Assembly (NCBI GenBank): GCA_000233775.1
Contig: CP003096.1
Coordinates: 1,576,501 to 1,640,500, forward strand
DNA length: 64,000 bases
Origin: Thermovirga lienii DSM 17291
GTDB lineage: Bacteria; Synergistota; Synergistia; Synergistales; Thermovirgaceae
Reading direction: 5' to 3'
Positions 24,460 to 32,484 of this stretch are shown one piece after another; the stretch's first letter is position 1; each line of letters begins with the position of its first letter. The position numbers and the translations under genes are program-made. The notes under the pieces were generated by a model, which did no database searches, was not told the DNA's origin, and worked only from the letters and a program-made list of their open reading frames with translations.

Positions 24460-25331
24460 AACCTAAAGAAATAGTTGTAACTAGTGGAAAGGGAGGGACA
24501 GGAAAAACTACCTTAACCTCCTCCTTGGCTGCATATTTGGGCAACGTAACCTTATGTGATGCCGATGTAGACGCTCCAGATCTTTATATTCTACTGAAAC
24601 CATCCATAAAAGCTAATTACAAATTTTGGGGCATAGATACTGCCCAAGTTGATTCTTCTAAATGCATTGGCTGCAGTCGCTGTTTCAAAACATGTCGTTT
24701 CGACTCGATCACCATGATAAATGACAAAGCAATAGTAGACACCAACTTCTGCGAAGGATGCGCCGCCTGTGCCTACGTATGCCCTACCAATGCAATTTCC
24801 ATGGTACCCACGGAACAGGGAACTTACTATGAAAGCACTACTAACTATGGGCCCATGTGGCATGCCCAGCTTTTCCCAGGAGGGGAGAACTCGGGCAAGC
24901 TCGTGCAAATTTTGCGCAACAGAGCGAAGGAAACAGCATTGAAAGAGAAAATTCCCTACGTAATAATTGATGGCCCTCCAGGTGTGGCCTGCCCGGCCAT
25001 ATCTTCAATAACGGGGTGCGACCTAACTGTAGCAGTAACGGAACCCTCCGCCAGTGCCCTTTCTGATTTGAAAAGATTAACTGAAGTAGCCAAAAGATTT
25101 TCCGTACCTATGGGTATCGTTATCAATAAATCTGACATTGCACCCAAGGTAACGGACCTCATCAAGGAAGAGTGCCAAAAAGAGGGTTTGACTGTAATTG
25201 GGGAGATTCCCTTTTCTGAAGACATCCCAAAGGCTATCTCGAGAAGGGAAATTCCTTTGGAAGAAACGAAACCTAACATAGAAAAGATATGGAAAACCAT
25301 ATTGCACAACCTCACTAGCTCACCCATCTAA
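24456..25331 (+). CDS. MinD/Mrp-type ATPase with inserted 2[4Fe-4S] ferredoxin domain (2)
   Basis: A 291-residue paralogue of the preceding protein with the same layout. Walker A is TSGKGGTGKTTLT, then CDADVDAPDLY. The ferredoxin module is CIGCSRCFKTCRFDSITM and CEGCAACAYVCPTNAI, followed by a Walker B-like VIIDGPPGVACPAISS and the INKSDIA nucleotide-specificity motif. Family pairs probably form heterodimers. Translation is coupled to the upstream gene by the 4-bp overlap. Its 3' end overlaps the convergent dipeptidase gene by 17 bp. Confidence 0.88.
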   Translation: MKPKEIVVTSGKGGTGKTTLTSSLAAYLGNVTLCDADVDAPDLYILLKPSIKANYKFWGIDTAQVDSSKCIGCSRCFKTCRFDSITMINDKAIVDTNFCEGCAACAYVCPTNAISMVPTEQGTYYESTTNYGPMWHAQLFPGGENSGKLVQILRNRAKETALKEKIPYVIIDGPPGVACPAISSITGCDLTVAVTEPSASALSDLKRLTEVAKRFSVPMGIVINKSDIAPKVTDLIKEECQKEGLTVIGEIPFSEDIPKAISRREIPLEETKPNIEKIWKTILHNLTSSPI

Positions 25332-26034
25332 ATTTGGGTTTGGTAATACCGTAAATAGCTTTTGGTGCTCCCGTCCTTATAGCCCAGTTCATGTTCCCAA
25401 AATCGAAGTGCCACCACTCCTCAGGGTAGTTGGAAAAATTTGCTCTTCCCATAAGTTGCAATAGCATCTTTCGGTTCTCCATCGCCTCCTTTTCTTTCGC
25501 CGAAAGCTTTTTGCCCTCTCTAGCAAGGTTCTCGTAGTAGCAAGTAAAAGACCTTTCTGTCGTTTCATCAAAATCCGATCCCATGTAGAGAATTCGTCCC
25601 TTGTTATCGCTTATGGTAAGATCTACAGCACCACCTGTTGCATGCCCTGGCACCCTGATGGGGTCGTCGGATGGCAAAGCCACAAACATCTTGGCCCTTC
25701 TGATGATTTCTTCCTCGCAAAGGTCCTTGTTGCGTTCCCTTAGCTCGCGGCATAACTTGGAAAACAAGGCTTTCTGCAGGGCAAGAGGTCTCCAGCAATC
25801 CAGCAGCACAAGCTTCCAACCCCTGGGCAAACTTTCTGCAACTTCTATGAGCCTTTCCAAAACCCCTTCTCTTACGTAGCACTCAGGAATGCTCCCCTCA
25901 AGTCCCTGTATGAAATACTGAGGTCTAACCAATATCCTCTCAGGATAACAGCTTGCGGGCACAAGAGGCTCTCCGTTATCTTCCAGTTTTGGGGTGAAAG
26001 CTTCTTGAGATTTGGTCTTTTCCTCTTGGATCAT
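25315..26034 (-). CDS. D-Ala-D-Ala dipeptidase (VanX-like, M15D)
   Basis: A 239-residue zinc dipeptidase. Motifs: LLDCWRPLALQKALF, the zinc ligands in VPGHATGGAVDLTI (His and Asp) and the last His with catalytic Glu in EEWWHFDFGNMNW. No signal peptide is seen, so it acts in the cytosol, as VanX and E. coli DdpX do. It is last in a run with a TRAP transporter (13 nt after dctM) and no van genes are nearby. Use of D-Ala-D-Ala or related D,D-dipeptides as nutrient is therefore more likely than vancomycin resistance (inference). Confidence 0.85.
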   Translation of the reverse strand: MIQEEKTKSQEAFTPKLEDNGEPLVPASCYPERILVRPQYFIQGLEGSIPECYVREGVLERLIEVAESLPRGWKLVLLDCWRPLALQKALFSKLCRELRERNKDLCEEEIIRRAKMFVALPSDDPIRVPGHATGGAVDLTISDNKGRILYMGSDFDETTERSFTCYYENLAREGKKLSAKEKEAMENRKMLLQLMGRANFSNYPEEWWHFDFGNMNWAIRTGAPKAIYGITKPKFRWVS

Positions 26035-26047
26035 GTCTTGTCATCTC

Positions 26048-27337
26048 CTATAGGCCTAATACCCTGGGCAGAGTAACGGTTATGAATGGGAAAGTAATTA
26101 TGCCCAAAAGAACAAGCATTGCTACGGCTATGAAAGGCCATATTTCTCTGAAAAGCTCCCCAAGGGGCACCTTACCTACGGCTGCCACAATGTAATTACA
26201 GGCTCCAACGGGAGGAGTTATGAGCGCAATGGTCACGTTCAAGGTCATTACAATCCCGAAATGGAAGGGATCTATGCCTGCTTTCATGGCCAATGGGTAA
26301 AAAATAGGAGTCAGGAGGGTAAGTACAGCCACCTCTTCCATGAACATACCGATTACAAACGTTATTAGGCTCAAAACTACCAGCAAAAGCCACGAATGCT
26401 CCAGAAGCCCCATGGATATGAGCCAAGAAGCGAATTTGTGGGTTACTCTCTCCCATTTCAAAAACCAGCCAACTACCGTTGCAGCGCCCATTATCAAAAA
26501 CACCGCGCTGGTCAGACTGATGGTTTCGTAGATGGCATCCCAAAGGCTTCTAAAAGTAAGTTCCCTCGTTACGAAAACTCCGGCCACTAGACAGTAAACC
26601 ACCGCAAGGGCTCCAGATTCCGTCGGAGTAACCAATCCTGTGACTATACCTCCAATTATTATAAAAGGAGCAATAAGAGCTACTGTTGCTCTTTTTAAAA
26701 TCCTGCCCGCTTCCTTTCGAACCTCTTTGGGATCGTTGACTGGGACCTTGTAGCGTTTGGAATAAAACCAATTCATGACCATGAAGGCAACTCCCAAGAA
26801 GAGGCCCGGTAGTATGCCCGCTATGAAAAGTCCTCCTACCGAGGTATTAGTCATGGAAGCATAGATGATCATGAATATGCTTGGCGGAATTATAGGACCA
26901 ATGAGGGAGCTTCCCGCTGTGAGGCCCGCTGCATACGCCTTTGGGAAACCTTCCTTCTCCATAGCAGGTATGAGGATGGAGCCCAGCGCTGATGCATCCG
27001 CTGCAGCAGACCCATTAACTCCGGCCAAAATTATTCCAGCCACCACGTTCACATAACCCAGACCACCTCTTACGCTTCCTATGAGCAATCTGCTGAAATC
27101 TATCAATCTGTCGGTCAATCCAGAACGGTTCATCAAGTTGCCCACTAGAATGAAAAAGGGGATAGCCATCAGTGAAAATACGTCCATACCACCAAAAAAT
27201 TGCTGGGGAATAACTCTTATCAACGACCCATTGCCCGTAGTCAGCAAGCCAACCAAGCCTGTAAAAAGCAGGGACGCGTATAGAGGGACTCCTATGACCA
27301 TCTGGCAGAAAAACACCAAAAGCAACGCCAAAATCAT
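26048..27337 (-). CDS. dctM: TRAP transporter large permease (DctM family)
   Basis: A 429-residue membrane protein with about twelve to thirteen helices, forming the transport channel of a sodium-coupled TRAP system. Typical segments: LFTGLVGLLTTGNGS at the front, FSRLLIGSVRGGLGYVNVVAGIILAGVNGSAAADASALGSIL (a DctM hallmark near residue 90-130), GIIPPSI-like PIIPPSIFMIIYA, and MFMEEVAVLTLLTPIFYPLA near residue 330. It overlaps dctQ by 4 bp. Substrate unknown; with the D,D-dipeptidase in the same run, an amino-acid- or carboxylate-like ligand is plausible. Confidence 0.92.
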   Translation of the reverse strand: MILALLLVFFCQMVIGVPLYASLLFTGLVGLLTTGNGSLIRVIPQQFFGGMDVFSLMAIPFFILVGNLMNRSGLTDRLIDFSRLLIGSVRGGLGYVNVVAGIILAGVNGSAAADASALGSILIPAMEKEGFPKAYAAGLTAGSSLIGPIIPPSIFMIIYASMTNTSVGGLFIAGILPGLFLGVAFMVMNWFYSKRYKVPVNDPKEVRKEAGRILKRATVALIAPFIIIGGIVTGLVTPTESGALAVVYCLVAGVFVTRELTFRSLWDAIYETISLTSAVFLIMGAATVVGWFLKWERVTHKFASWLISMGLLEHSWLLLVVLSLITFVIGMFMEEVAVLTLLTPIFYPLAMKAGIDPFHFGIVMTLNVTIALITPPVGACNYIVAAVGKVPLGELFREIWPFIAVAMLVLLGIITFPFITVTLPRVLGL

Positions 27338-27831
27338 CTGTTCTCATCCTTTCTGGTCTTCATGAACTCCAAGAGCAAAAGCTGCACGAGAAGGATCGAC
27401 ATGCCCAAAGGAACCGCCATGAGGACGATGGCCTTGGGAATACCCAAAGCCATCGTTTTCATGTGCCACGTCCCCCTGACGTTCTGTGCCCCGTACCAGA
27501 TGAGAACGAAAAGCACTATCACCTGAATGGTCAATCTCAAAAAAACAGAGGTCTTTTTGAGCCACCCTGGAAACTTGGGGACCAGAAAATCTATCGCCAT
27601 GTGGTCTCCTCTAGTCAAAGCTCCGGCAGCACCCAGCATTACCAGCCAAACCAAGGAGTATCTGGCCACCTCCTCAGTCCATATAACAGAGTTCTTGAGA
27701 AGATAACGGAATACTATTCCCATGACTATATCCATGATGTTTATTATCAATAGACTTCCGGCCAAGAGGGCGCTCGTTCTTTCAATGATCCTAGAAAGAC
27801 TCTCCAGGGTTTCCCAACCTCTACGTTCCAT
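27334..27831 (-). CDS. dctQ: TRAP transporter small permease (DctQ family)
   Basis: A 165-residue protein with four transmembrane helices (about residues 12-34, 50-68, 90-112, 130-152), the normal DctQ topology. TEEVARYSLVWLVMLGAAGALTRGDHMAIDFL is the recognisable family region (E-E-x-x-R-Y in TEEVARYSL; GDHMAIDF). Its start overlaps the dctP stop and its stop overlaps dctM, so all three are translationally coupled. Confidence 0.9.
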   Translation of the reverse strand: MERRGWETLESLSRIIERTSALLAGSLLIINIMDIVMGIVFRYLLKNSVIWTEEVARYSLVWLVMLGAAGALTRGDHMAIDFLVPKFPGWLKKTSVFLRLTIQVIVLFVLIWYGAQNVRGTWHMKTMALGIPKAIVLMAVPLGMSILLVQLLLLEFMKTRKDENR

Positions 27832-28883
27832 TAATTTCCTCCGGAAACTGCCTTATTGGCGTTCTCAGCGCACTCCAGGGCAAGTTCCATCCAATCGGAG
27901 GAAACCTTGCTCTTAAGCCATTCAATATAACCTGGCTGTCCAATGGAACGGAACTCTTCCATTTCTTCCGGAGTGGGAGCGTAAACTTCCATGCCCTTTT
28001 CCTTCAAAAATTCTATTTGCTTCGCATCCGCCTCTTCCACTTCCTTCCTGCTTATCCGGTTGGCTTCTTTTGCAGCTTTTAGCACGACCTCTTGATCCTC
28101 TTTCGAGAGGGAGTCAAATAGGTCTCCGTTCATTACCAAAAATTGGTCGGAATATTGAATGTTCGCCAAGGTCATATATTTTTGGACCTCAAAAAGACTG
28201 CCGATTATTATATACATTGCAGGGTTCATCTGACCGTCGACAACTCCTGTCTTCAGGGCCATGTAAAGCTCCGTCCAAGGAATTGGAGTGCCACTTGCTC
28301 CAAAGGCCTTGTATATGGCTATCTGCCCCTCGTCCATTGCTCTAAATTTCAACCCTTTGAAATCTGCTGGATGGTGAATAGGCTTTTTAGAGTTGGTAAA
28401 GGCCAAAAAGCCCCCCTCCTCTACGGCTTCCAACAGGACCGCACCGGTCCTGTTGCGGAACTCCTCCTGCGCTCTCTTCCAGTAACGGCTGTTATCAAAG
28501 AAGTAATGGGCCGCTTCATAGCTATTGAACATGAAGGGTACGGATGACGCATATATCTCGGGGAAGACCGGCGCTACCCCTGCGAAAGAGGCTATATTGA
28601 TTATCGGCTGGTTCAATCCTGACTTCATCAGAAGCTCCATTCGTTCTTCTTCCGTACCTAGTTGGCTGTCAGGGAACAATTCTATCTTGAGGCGGCCTTC
28701 AGTTCCTTCCTCCACGAACTTCTTGAAGTTCACAGCGAAAGCGTGAACTGCGTTGTTTTTCTCATCGGGGGGGCCATTGTACGACATTTTAGCAGTGACT
28801 GCCATTGCTCCAGATACGGAGAGAAAAAGAAAAACCCCCGCCAAAATAACACCTAACATCAACCTGCTCGCCCTAACCCTCAT
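27831..28883 (-). CDS. dctP: TRAP transporter substrate-binding protein (DctP family)
   Basis: A 350-residue periplasmic receptor. Signal peptide at residues 1-28 (MRVRASRLMLGVILAGVFLF, cleavage near AMA). Family features: FKKFVEEGTEGRLKIELFPDSQLG, a region before PEIYASSVPFMFNSYEAAHYFFD, and GLKFRAMDEGQIAIYKAFGASGTPIPWTELYMALKTGVVDGQ (cited in parts: the Arg of GLKFRAMD binds the ligand carboxylate, and PIPWTELYMAL follows). ATG 28883 is 7 nt after AAAGGAGAGG; a further in-frame ATG upstream overlaps that site. Carboxylate-type ligand expected, identity unknown. Confidence 0.92.
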   Translation of the reverse strand: MRVRASRLMLGVILAGVFLFLSVSGAMAVTAKMSYNGPPDEKNNAVHAFAVNFKKFVEEGTEGRLKIELFPDSQLGTEEERMELLMKSGLNQPIINIASFAGVAPVFPEIYASSVPFMFNSYEAAHYFFDNSRYWKRAQEEFRNRTGAVLLEAVEEGGFLAFTNSKKPIHHPADFKGLKFRAMDEGQIAIYKAFGASGTPIPWTELYMALKTGVVDGQMNPAMYIIIGSLFEVQKYMTLANIQYSDQFLVMNGDLFDSLSKEDQEVVLKAAKEANRISRKEVEEADAKQIEFLKEKGMEVYAPTPEEMEEFRSIGQPGYIEWLKSKVSSDWMELALECAENANKAVSGGN

Positions 28884-28923
28884 CAAAACCTCTCCTTTCA
28901 TCTAATTAAATAACCTCTTAGGC

Positions 28924-28980
28924 ATTTTATTATCCAGAAAGCGGGACGTCAATTGCATTTAACATTAATCGTCATTAATC
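28924..28980 (-). promoter_or_regulatory. Promoter and direct-repeat site upstream of the TRAP operon
   Basis: Minus strand: -35 TTGACG (28952-28947), 17-bp spacer, -10 TAAAAT (28929-28924), 41 nt before dctP. Just upstream of the -35 lies a direct repeat CATTAATC (plus-strand sense, 28963-28970 and 28973-28980) with a 10-bp period, i.e. on one face of the helix. That placement suits an activator. Confidence 0.65.
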
Positions 28981-29007
28981 TTTGTTTTTATCTCGAACTT
29001 TATAAAT

Positions 29008-29048
29008 GAAGGTGCAAGCGCTGACGTTACAACAGCACTTGCACCTTC
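29008..29048 (-). terminator. Hairpin downstream of the Mrp gene
   Basis: An 11-bp perfect inverted repeat GAAGGTGCAAG (29008-29018) / its complement (29038-29048), lying just past the Mrp stop on the minus strand. The T-rich stretch after it is interrupted, so efficiency is uncertain. Confidence 0.6.
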
Positions 29049-29076
29049 GCTTTATGTCTATTAATGTTAATAACTG

Positions 29077-29865
29077 TTATTTAAGTGATTTTAAAACTCC
29101 ATCAGCCAAATTCTCCAAAACAGCCTCATTTGCGTAGTGCTCCAACCTACCGGCGTCCCCAAGAATGGAAATTTCCCTATCTACTGGCAGGCCAGCTATG
29201 ACAGGAACCTTCCACTTTTCTGACAATTTTTCAACGTGGCTAGGCCCATACAATTCCCATTTCTCCCCACAATGGGGACAAACCGCGTACCCCATGTTCT
29301 CCACAATCCCTAATAGGGGCACTTCGAGCATCTGTGCCATGTGCATCATCTTTTCGACAATAAGCGAGGCTAGCCCCTGAGGCGTACTGACCACCATGAC
29401 GCCGTCCAAGGCTATCATCTGCATTACGGTCAGCGTAGCATCAGCCGTGCCTGGAGGCAAATCAACGATCAAACACTCTGTATCTTCCCAATTCAGGTCT
29501 TCCCAGAACTGCATTATGGCCTTTCCTATCAAGGGGCCTCTCCAAACAACGGGCTTAGAAGGGTCATCAAGCACCAGGTTAGTTGACATAACTTTTATAC
29601 CGAGCCAGCTGCTTTTGGGTGGTATTACTCCTTTATCAGTTACGAAAGGTTTTTCTCGCACTCCAAGCAGCTTGGGTATGGATGGCCCTGTTATATCAGC
29701 ATCTAAAATTCCCACTTTAAGACCTTTTCTTGCAAGGGCCACCGCTAATAGAGCTGACAAAGTGCTTTTTCCCACTCCCCCTTTACCACTTCCTACAGCA
29801 ACTATATTTTTAATGTTTTTTTTGGTCTTAGGAGGCATACCCCCTGCATTCTTATTTTCCGCCAT
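29077..29865 (-). CDS. Mrp/ApbC-type Fe-S cluster carrier ATPase
   Basis: A 262-residue cytosolic P-loop ATPase of the Mrp/NBP35 group. Deviant Walker A VGSGKGGVGKSTLSA, then ILDADITGPSIPKLLG, PVVWRGPLIGKAIMQFW, CLIVDLPPGTADATLTVMQ, and the metal-binding CPHC (GYAVCPHCGEKWELYG) used to carry a [4Fe-4S] cluster. It lacks the N-terminal DUF59 domain. ATG 29865 lies 8 nt after AAAGGAG; ATG 29871 is possible but too close. It follows a NifX-like gene and is transcribed away from feoAB, across an intergenic Fur box. Confidence 0.9.
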   Translation of the reverse strand: MAENKNAGGMPPKTKKNIKNIVAVGSGKGGVGKSTLSALLAVALARKGLKVGILDADITGPSIPKLLGVREKPFVTDKGVIPPKSSWLGIKVMSTNLVLDDPSKPVVWRGPLIGKAIMQFWEDLNWEDTECLIVDLPPGTADATLTVMQMIALDGVMVVSTPQGLASLIVEKMMHMAQMLEVPLLGIVENMGYAVCPHCGEKWELYGPSHVEKLSEKWKVPVIAGLPVDREISILGDAGRLEHYANEAVLENLADGVLKSLK

Positions 29866-29879
29866 ATTCATCTCTCCTT

Positions 29880-30209
29880 TTATGAACGCTGCTTTATATA
29901 TTCCCTCACGGCTCGTTCGCAGGTAATGGGAAGAGTCACTTCGCTAAACTTAATCCCCGCGGCATCCAAAGCCCCTTGAGCTTTAGGCCCTACTCTAGGG
30001 GCTAAAACCACAGAAACTCCCTGCCTAGAAAGCTCCTGAACAGCCCGTCCGCCTGCTCCATGGCCCGCTTCTTTTGCCTTGTTCTCTATGACTTGCTGCA
30101 AGGTCCCCTCTTCGTCGAAAAGGAGGAAATATGAAGCTCTGGCAAATCGCTCAGAGACAGGGTCACCTTCAGACCTGCCGTCAGAAGGAACAGCAATGTA
30201 CGATCTCAA
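29880..30209 (-). CDS. NifX/NafY-like protein (second copy)
   Basis: A 109-residue protein of the dinitrogenase FeMo-cofactor family: RSYIAVPSDGRSEGDPVSERFARASYFLLFD at the front (cited as SYIAVPSDG and VSERFARA), then VSVVLAPRVGPKAQGALDAAGIKF. It lacks the CxxHFGHA of the first copy: the equivalent segment is VSERFARA, without Cys or His, so its cluster binding may differ. It is first in the pair with the Mrp-type ATPase and divergent from feoA, with a shared regulatory region. Confidence 0.8.
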   Translation of the reverse strand: MRSYIAVPSDGRSEGDPVSERFARASYFLLFDEEGTLQQVIENKAKEAGHGAGGRAVQELSRQGVSVVLAPRVGPKAQGALDAAGIKFSEVTLPITCERAVREYIKQRS

Positions 30210-30229
30210 TTCGTTAACACTCCCTTCTT

Positions 30230-30258
30230 TTGATTATGATTATCATTTACAATAGTAT
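30230..30258 (+). promoter_or_regulatory. Fur box in the divergent NifX / feoA promoter region
   Basis: The 19 bp at 30232-30250 match the classical Fur consensus at about 15 of 19 positions, with the inner palindrome ATGAT-T-ATCAT. On the plus strand the box overlaps the -35 and spacer of a promoter TTGATT (30230-30235)-17 bp-TAGTAT (30253-30258), so bound Fur would cover it. Confidence 0.75.
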
Positions 30259-30316
30259 CTTCCTTCCCCCCAAACTAGTCAAGCAAAGTCGCCTGGGAGT
30301 TTATTGATAAAGGATA

Positions 30317-30345
30317 TTGACAATAAAGGCACAACCGTGTATCGT
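30317..30345 (+). promoter_or_regulatory. Second feoAB promoter
   Basis: TTGACA (30317-30322), 17-bp spacer, TATCGT (30340-30345), about 70 nt before feoA. Both hexamers are identical to those of the promoter at 23197-23225. No Fur-like palindrome covers this one. Confidence 0.5.
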
Positions 30346-30415
30346 TGCATGTGCAAAAAGTTTGGTGAGGCTAACTTTTCTTAAGTTATTCTTCCTTGCC
30401 GAAGAGGAGGTAAAC

Positions 30416-30661
30416 ATGACCACTGGGCTTCATTTATTGAAAAATGGCCAAAAGGCCAAGATAGTTTCTCTGCCTCCAGGCTTGTGTGGTAAACGAATAG
30501 AAGCTTTGGGGCTGAGACCTGGGAAAACAATAGAAAAGGTCTCAGGAATGCCCTTCAAGGGGCCTGTTACCATCTCACTGGACGGAAGGCAGATTGCCAT
30601 AGGTCATGGGATGAGCGAGAAAATTGTGGTTGAACCTATTACGGAAGGAGAATCCCAATGA
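30416..30661 (+). CDS. feoA: Ferrous iron transport protein A
   Basis: An 81-residue SH3-like cytosolic protein that assists FeoB. KAKIVSLPPGLCGKRIEALGLRPGKTIEKV is the FeoA core (I give SLPPG and LGLRPGKTIEKV as the telling parts), followed by GPVTISLDGRQIAIGHGMSEKI. ATG 30416 is preceded by GAGGAGG. The stop overlaps the feoB start as ATGA. Confidence 0.92.
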   Translation: MTTGLHLLKNGQKAKIVSLPPGLCGKRIEALGLRPGKTIEKVSGMPFKGPVTISLDGRQIAIGHGMSEKIVVEPITEGESQ

Positions 30662-32463
30662 AGTTCCCCTGCCTCGGTTGCCACGACCAAGCTCAGCATT
30701 GCGGAGGCTGTCCGGCTTCCAATGAAAATTCACCTTCCGAACTAAAAAAAATTCTCCTAGTGGGCAATCCTAACGTGGGCAAAAGTGCCGTCTTCACGAG
30801 GTTGACCGGAGTTCATGCCATATCTTCTAATTTTCCTGGAACAACCATAAGTTTCACTCAAGGAAACCTACGACACGAAGGTCAAAACTACGTTATCATA
30901 GATGTCCCAGGAACTTACACATTGAATCCCACAAACGAAGCAGAGGAAGTGGCCAAGCGCATAATCGAAGAAGATTCTGACATAGTGATAATTGTCCTTG
31001 ACGCAGGAGCACTGGAGAGGAACTTATACTTGGCCCTTCAAGTCCTGGAGCTTGGAAAGAAAGCCATAGTTGCGCTCAACATGGTAGACGAAGCTAGGCA
31101 TAAAGGCATTGAGATCAACATTGAAGCTCTTGAGAAAGCTCTGGGAGTTCCCGTAGTCCCAACTGTTGCTCTTTCTGGCAGGGGAATAAAGAACTTGGTG
31201 AATCGCCTCAAGGAGGCTAGAAAATCCCACATAACTCCACAAAGTGACGAAGATAGGTGGAAGACCATAGGGAAAATAATCGCCCAAACACAAAAAGCCC
31301 ATCACAGACATCACACTGTGAAGGACCGTCTGGAGGACATCACAGTCCATCCCTTGTGGGGCGCTCTGTTTGGAATAGCCGTAATAGTTGCAAGTTATTA
31401 CGCTGTTAGACAGATCGGAGAGGGCATCATAAACTACATCCTTGATCCCATCTTCTCTACATTTGTCCTGCCTCTACTGGAAGCTCTCTCAAGGAGCATG
31501 AATCCCCAAGGCTTTATGCACTCTTTGTTACTAGGAACATTGATAAACGGCACATTAGACTTTGAGCAAAGTTTCGGCCTATTGACTACAGGTCTATACG
31601 TCCCCCTCGTAATGGTTCTGCCATATATTTTTGCATTTTACACCGTACTGAGTTTACTGGAAGATTCAGGATATCTACCTCGACTTGCTGTATTATTCGA
31701 CTCGTTGATGCACCGATTGGGCCTCCACGGCTTCGCAATAGTCCCCAACCTGCTTGGCCTAGGGTGCAACGTGCCTGGCATCCTGGCGACGAGGGTTCTT
31801 GAATCCCCCAGAGAGCGATTCATTGCTTCTACGCTAATTTCCGTAGCCGTACCATGCGCTGGCCTTCAAGCGATGATATTCGGTGCGCTAGGAAGCTTTG
31901 GCGGCAAATACGTGGCAATGGTGTACGGCTCCCTTGCTGTCGCATGGATAGTCTTAGGAAGGATCCTAAATGCGTTGCTTCCAGGCTACAGCCCCGAGCT
32001 CATCATAGAGATACCTCCGTATAGAGTTCCTTCATTGAGAGGACTCGGTCTTAAACTGTGGTTTAGGATCAGGGGTTTTCTGATTGAGGCAATCCCTCTA
32101 GTCTTATTTGGCGTCCTGGTGGTCAACCTTCTCTACATGTCAGGAATTATGAACGTAATATCCAACCTTTTGGAGCCTTTCTTCAACATCGTTCTGGGGC
32201 TTCCAGCATCAACAGCTGGACCCATAATACTAGGACTATTGAGAAAAGACGTGGCCGTTGGTATGCTGTTACCGCTGAACCTCACCCCTCAGCAAATGGT
32301 CATAACCGTGGTGATGTTGTCCATGACGTTCCCGTGCATAGCTACTTTCATAGTCCTCTTTAGGGAACTTGGAGCCAAGAAGATGCTTTACAGTCTGGGA
32401 ATAATGTTGACAACAGCGATATTGTTCGGTTTCATGCTGAGGTTATTCTTCTTGCTTGCGTAA
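30658..32463 (+). CDS. feoB: Ferrous iron transporter B with N-terminal cysteine cluster
   Basis: A 601-residue inner-membrane Fe(II) transporter. The N-terminal G domain has G1 GNPNVGKSAVF, G3 DVPGTYTL and G4 NMVDEARH. The Gate/core domains span about residues 230-600 with conserved GYLPRLAVLFDSLMHRLGLHG and PNLLGLGCNVPGI (with the conserved Cys). It is shorter than E. coli FeoB (773) but within range for the clostridial type. Before the G domain lies an extra Cys motif (C5, C8, C15, C18) that looks metal-binding. It is coupled to feoA; Fur control is expected. Confidence 0.95.
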   Translation: MKFPCLGCHDQAQHCGGCPASNENSPSELKKILLVGNPNVGKSAVFTRLTGVHAISSNFPGTTISFTQGNLRHEGQNYVIIDVPGTYTLNPTNEAEEVAKRIIEEDSDIVIIVLDAGALERNLYLALQVLELGKKAIVALNMVDEARHKGIEINIEALEKALGVPVVPTVALSGRGIKNLVNRLKEARKSHITPQSDEDRWKTIGKIIAQTQKAHHRHHTVKDRLEDITVHPLWGALFGIAVIVASYYAVRQIGEGIINYILDPIFSTFVLPLLEALSRSMNPQGFMHSLLLGTLINGTLDFEQSFGLLTTGLYVPLVMVLPYIFAFYTVLSLLEDSGYLPRLAVLFDSLMHRLGLHGFAIVPNLLGLGCNVPGILATRVLESPRERFIASTLISVAVPCAGLQAMIFGALGSFGGKYVAMVYGSLAVAWIVLGRILNALLPGYSPELIIEIPPYRVPSLRGLGLKLWFRIRGFLIEAIPLVLFGVLVVNLLYMSGIMNVISNLLEPFFNIVLGLPASTAGPIILGLLRKDVAVGMLLPLNLTPQQMVITVVMLSMTFPCIATFIVLFRELGAKKMLYSLGIMLTTAILFGFMLRLFFLLA

Positions 32464-32484
32464 GGTTTTTCAGCGTTTCCTGTT

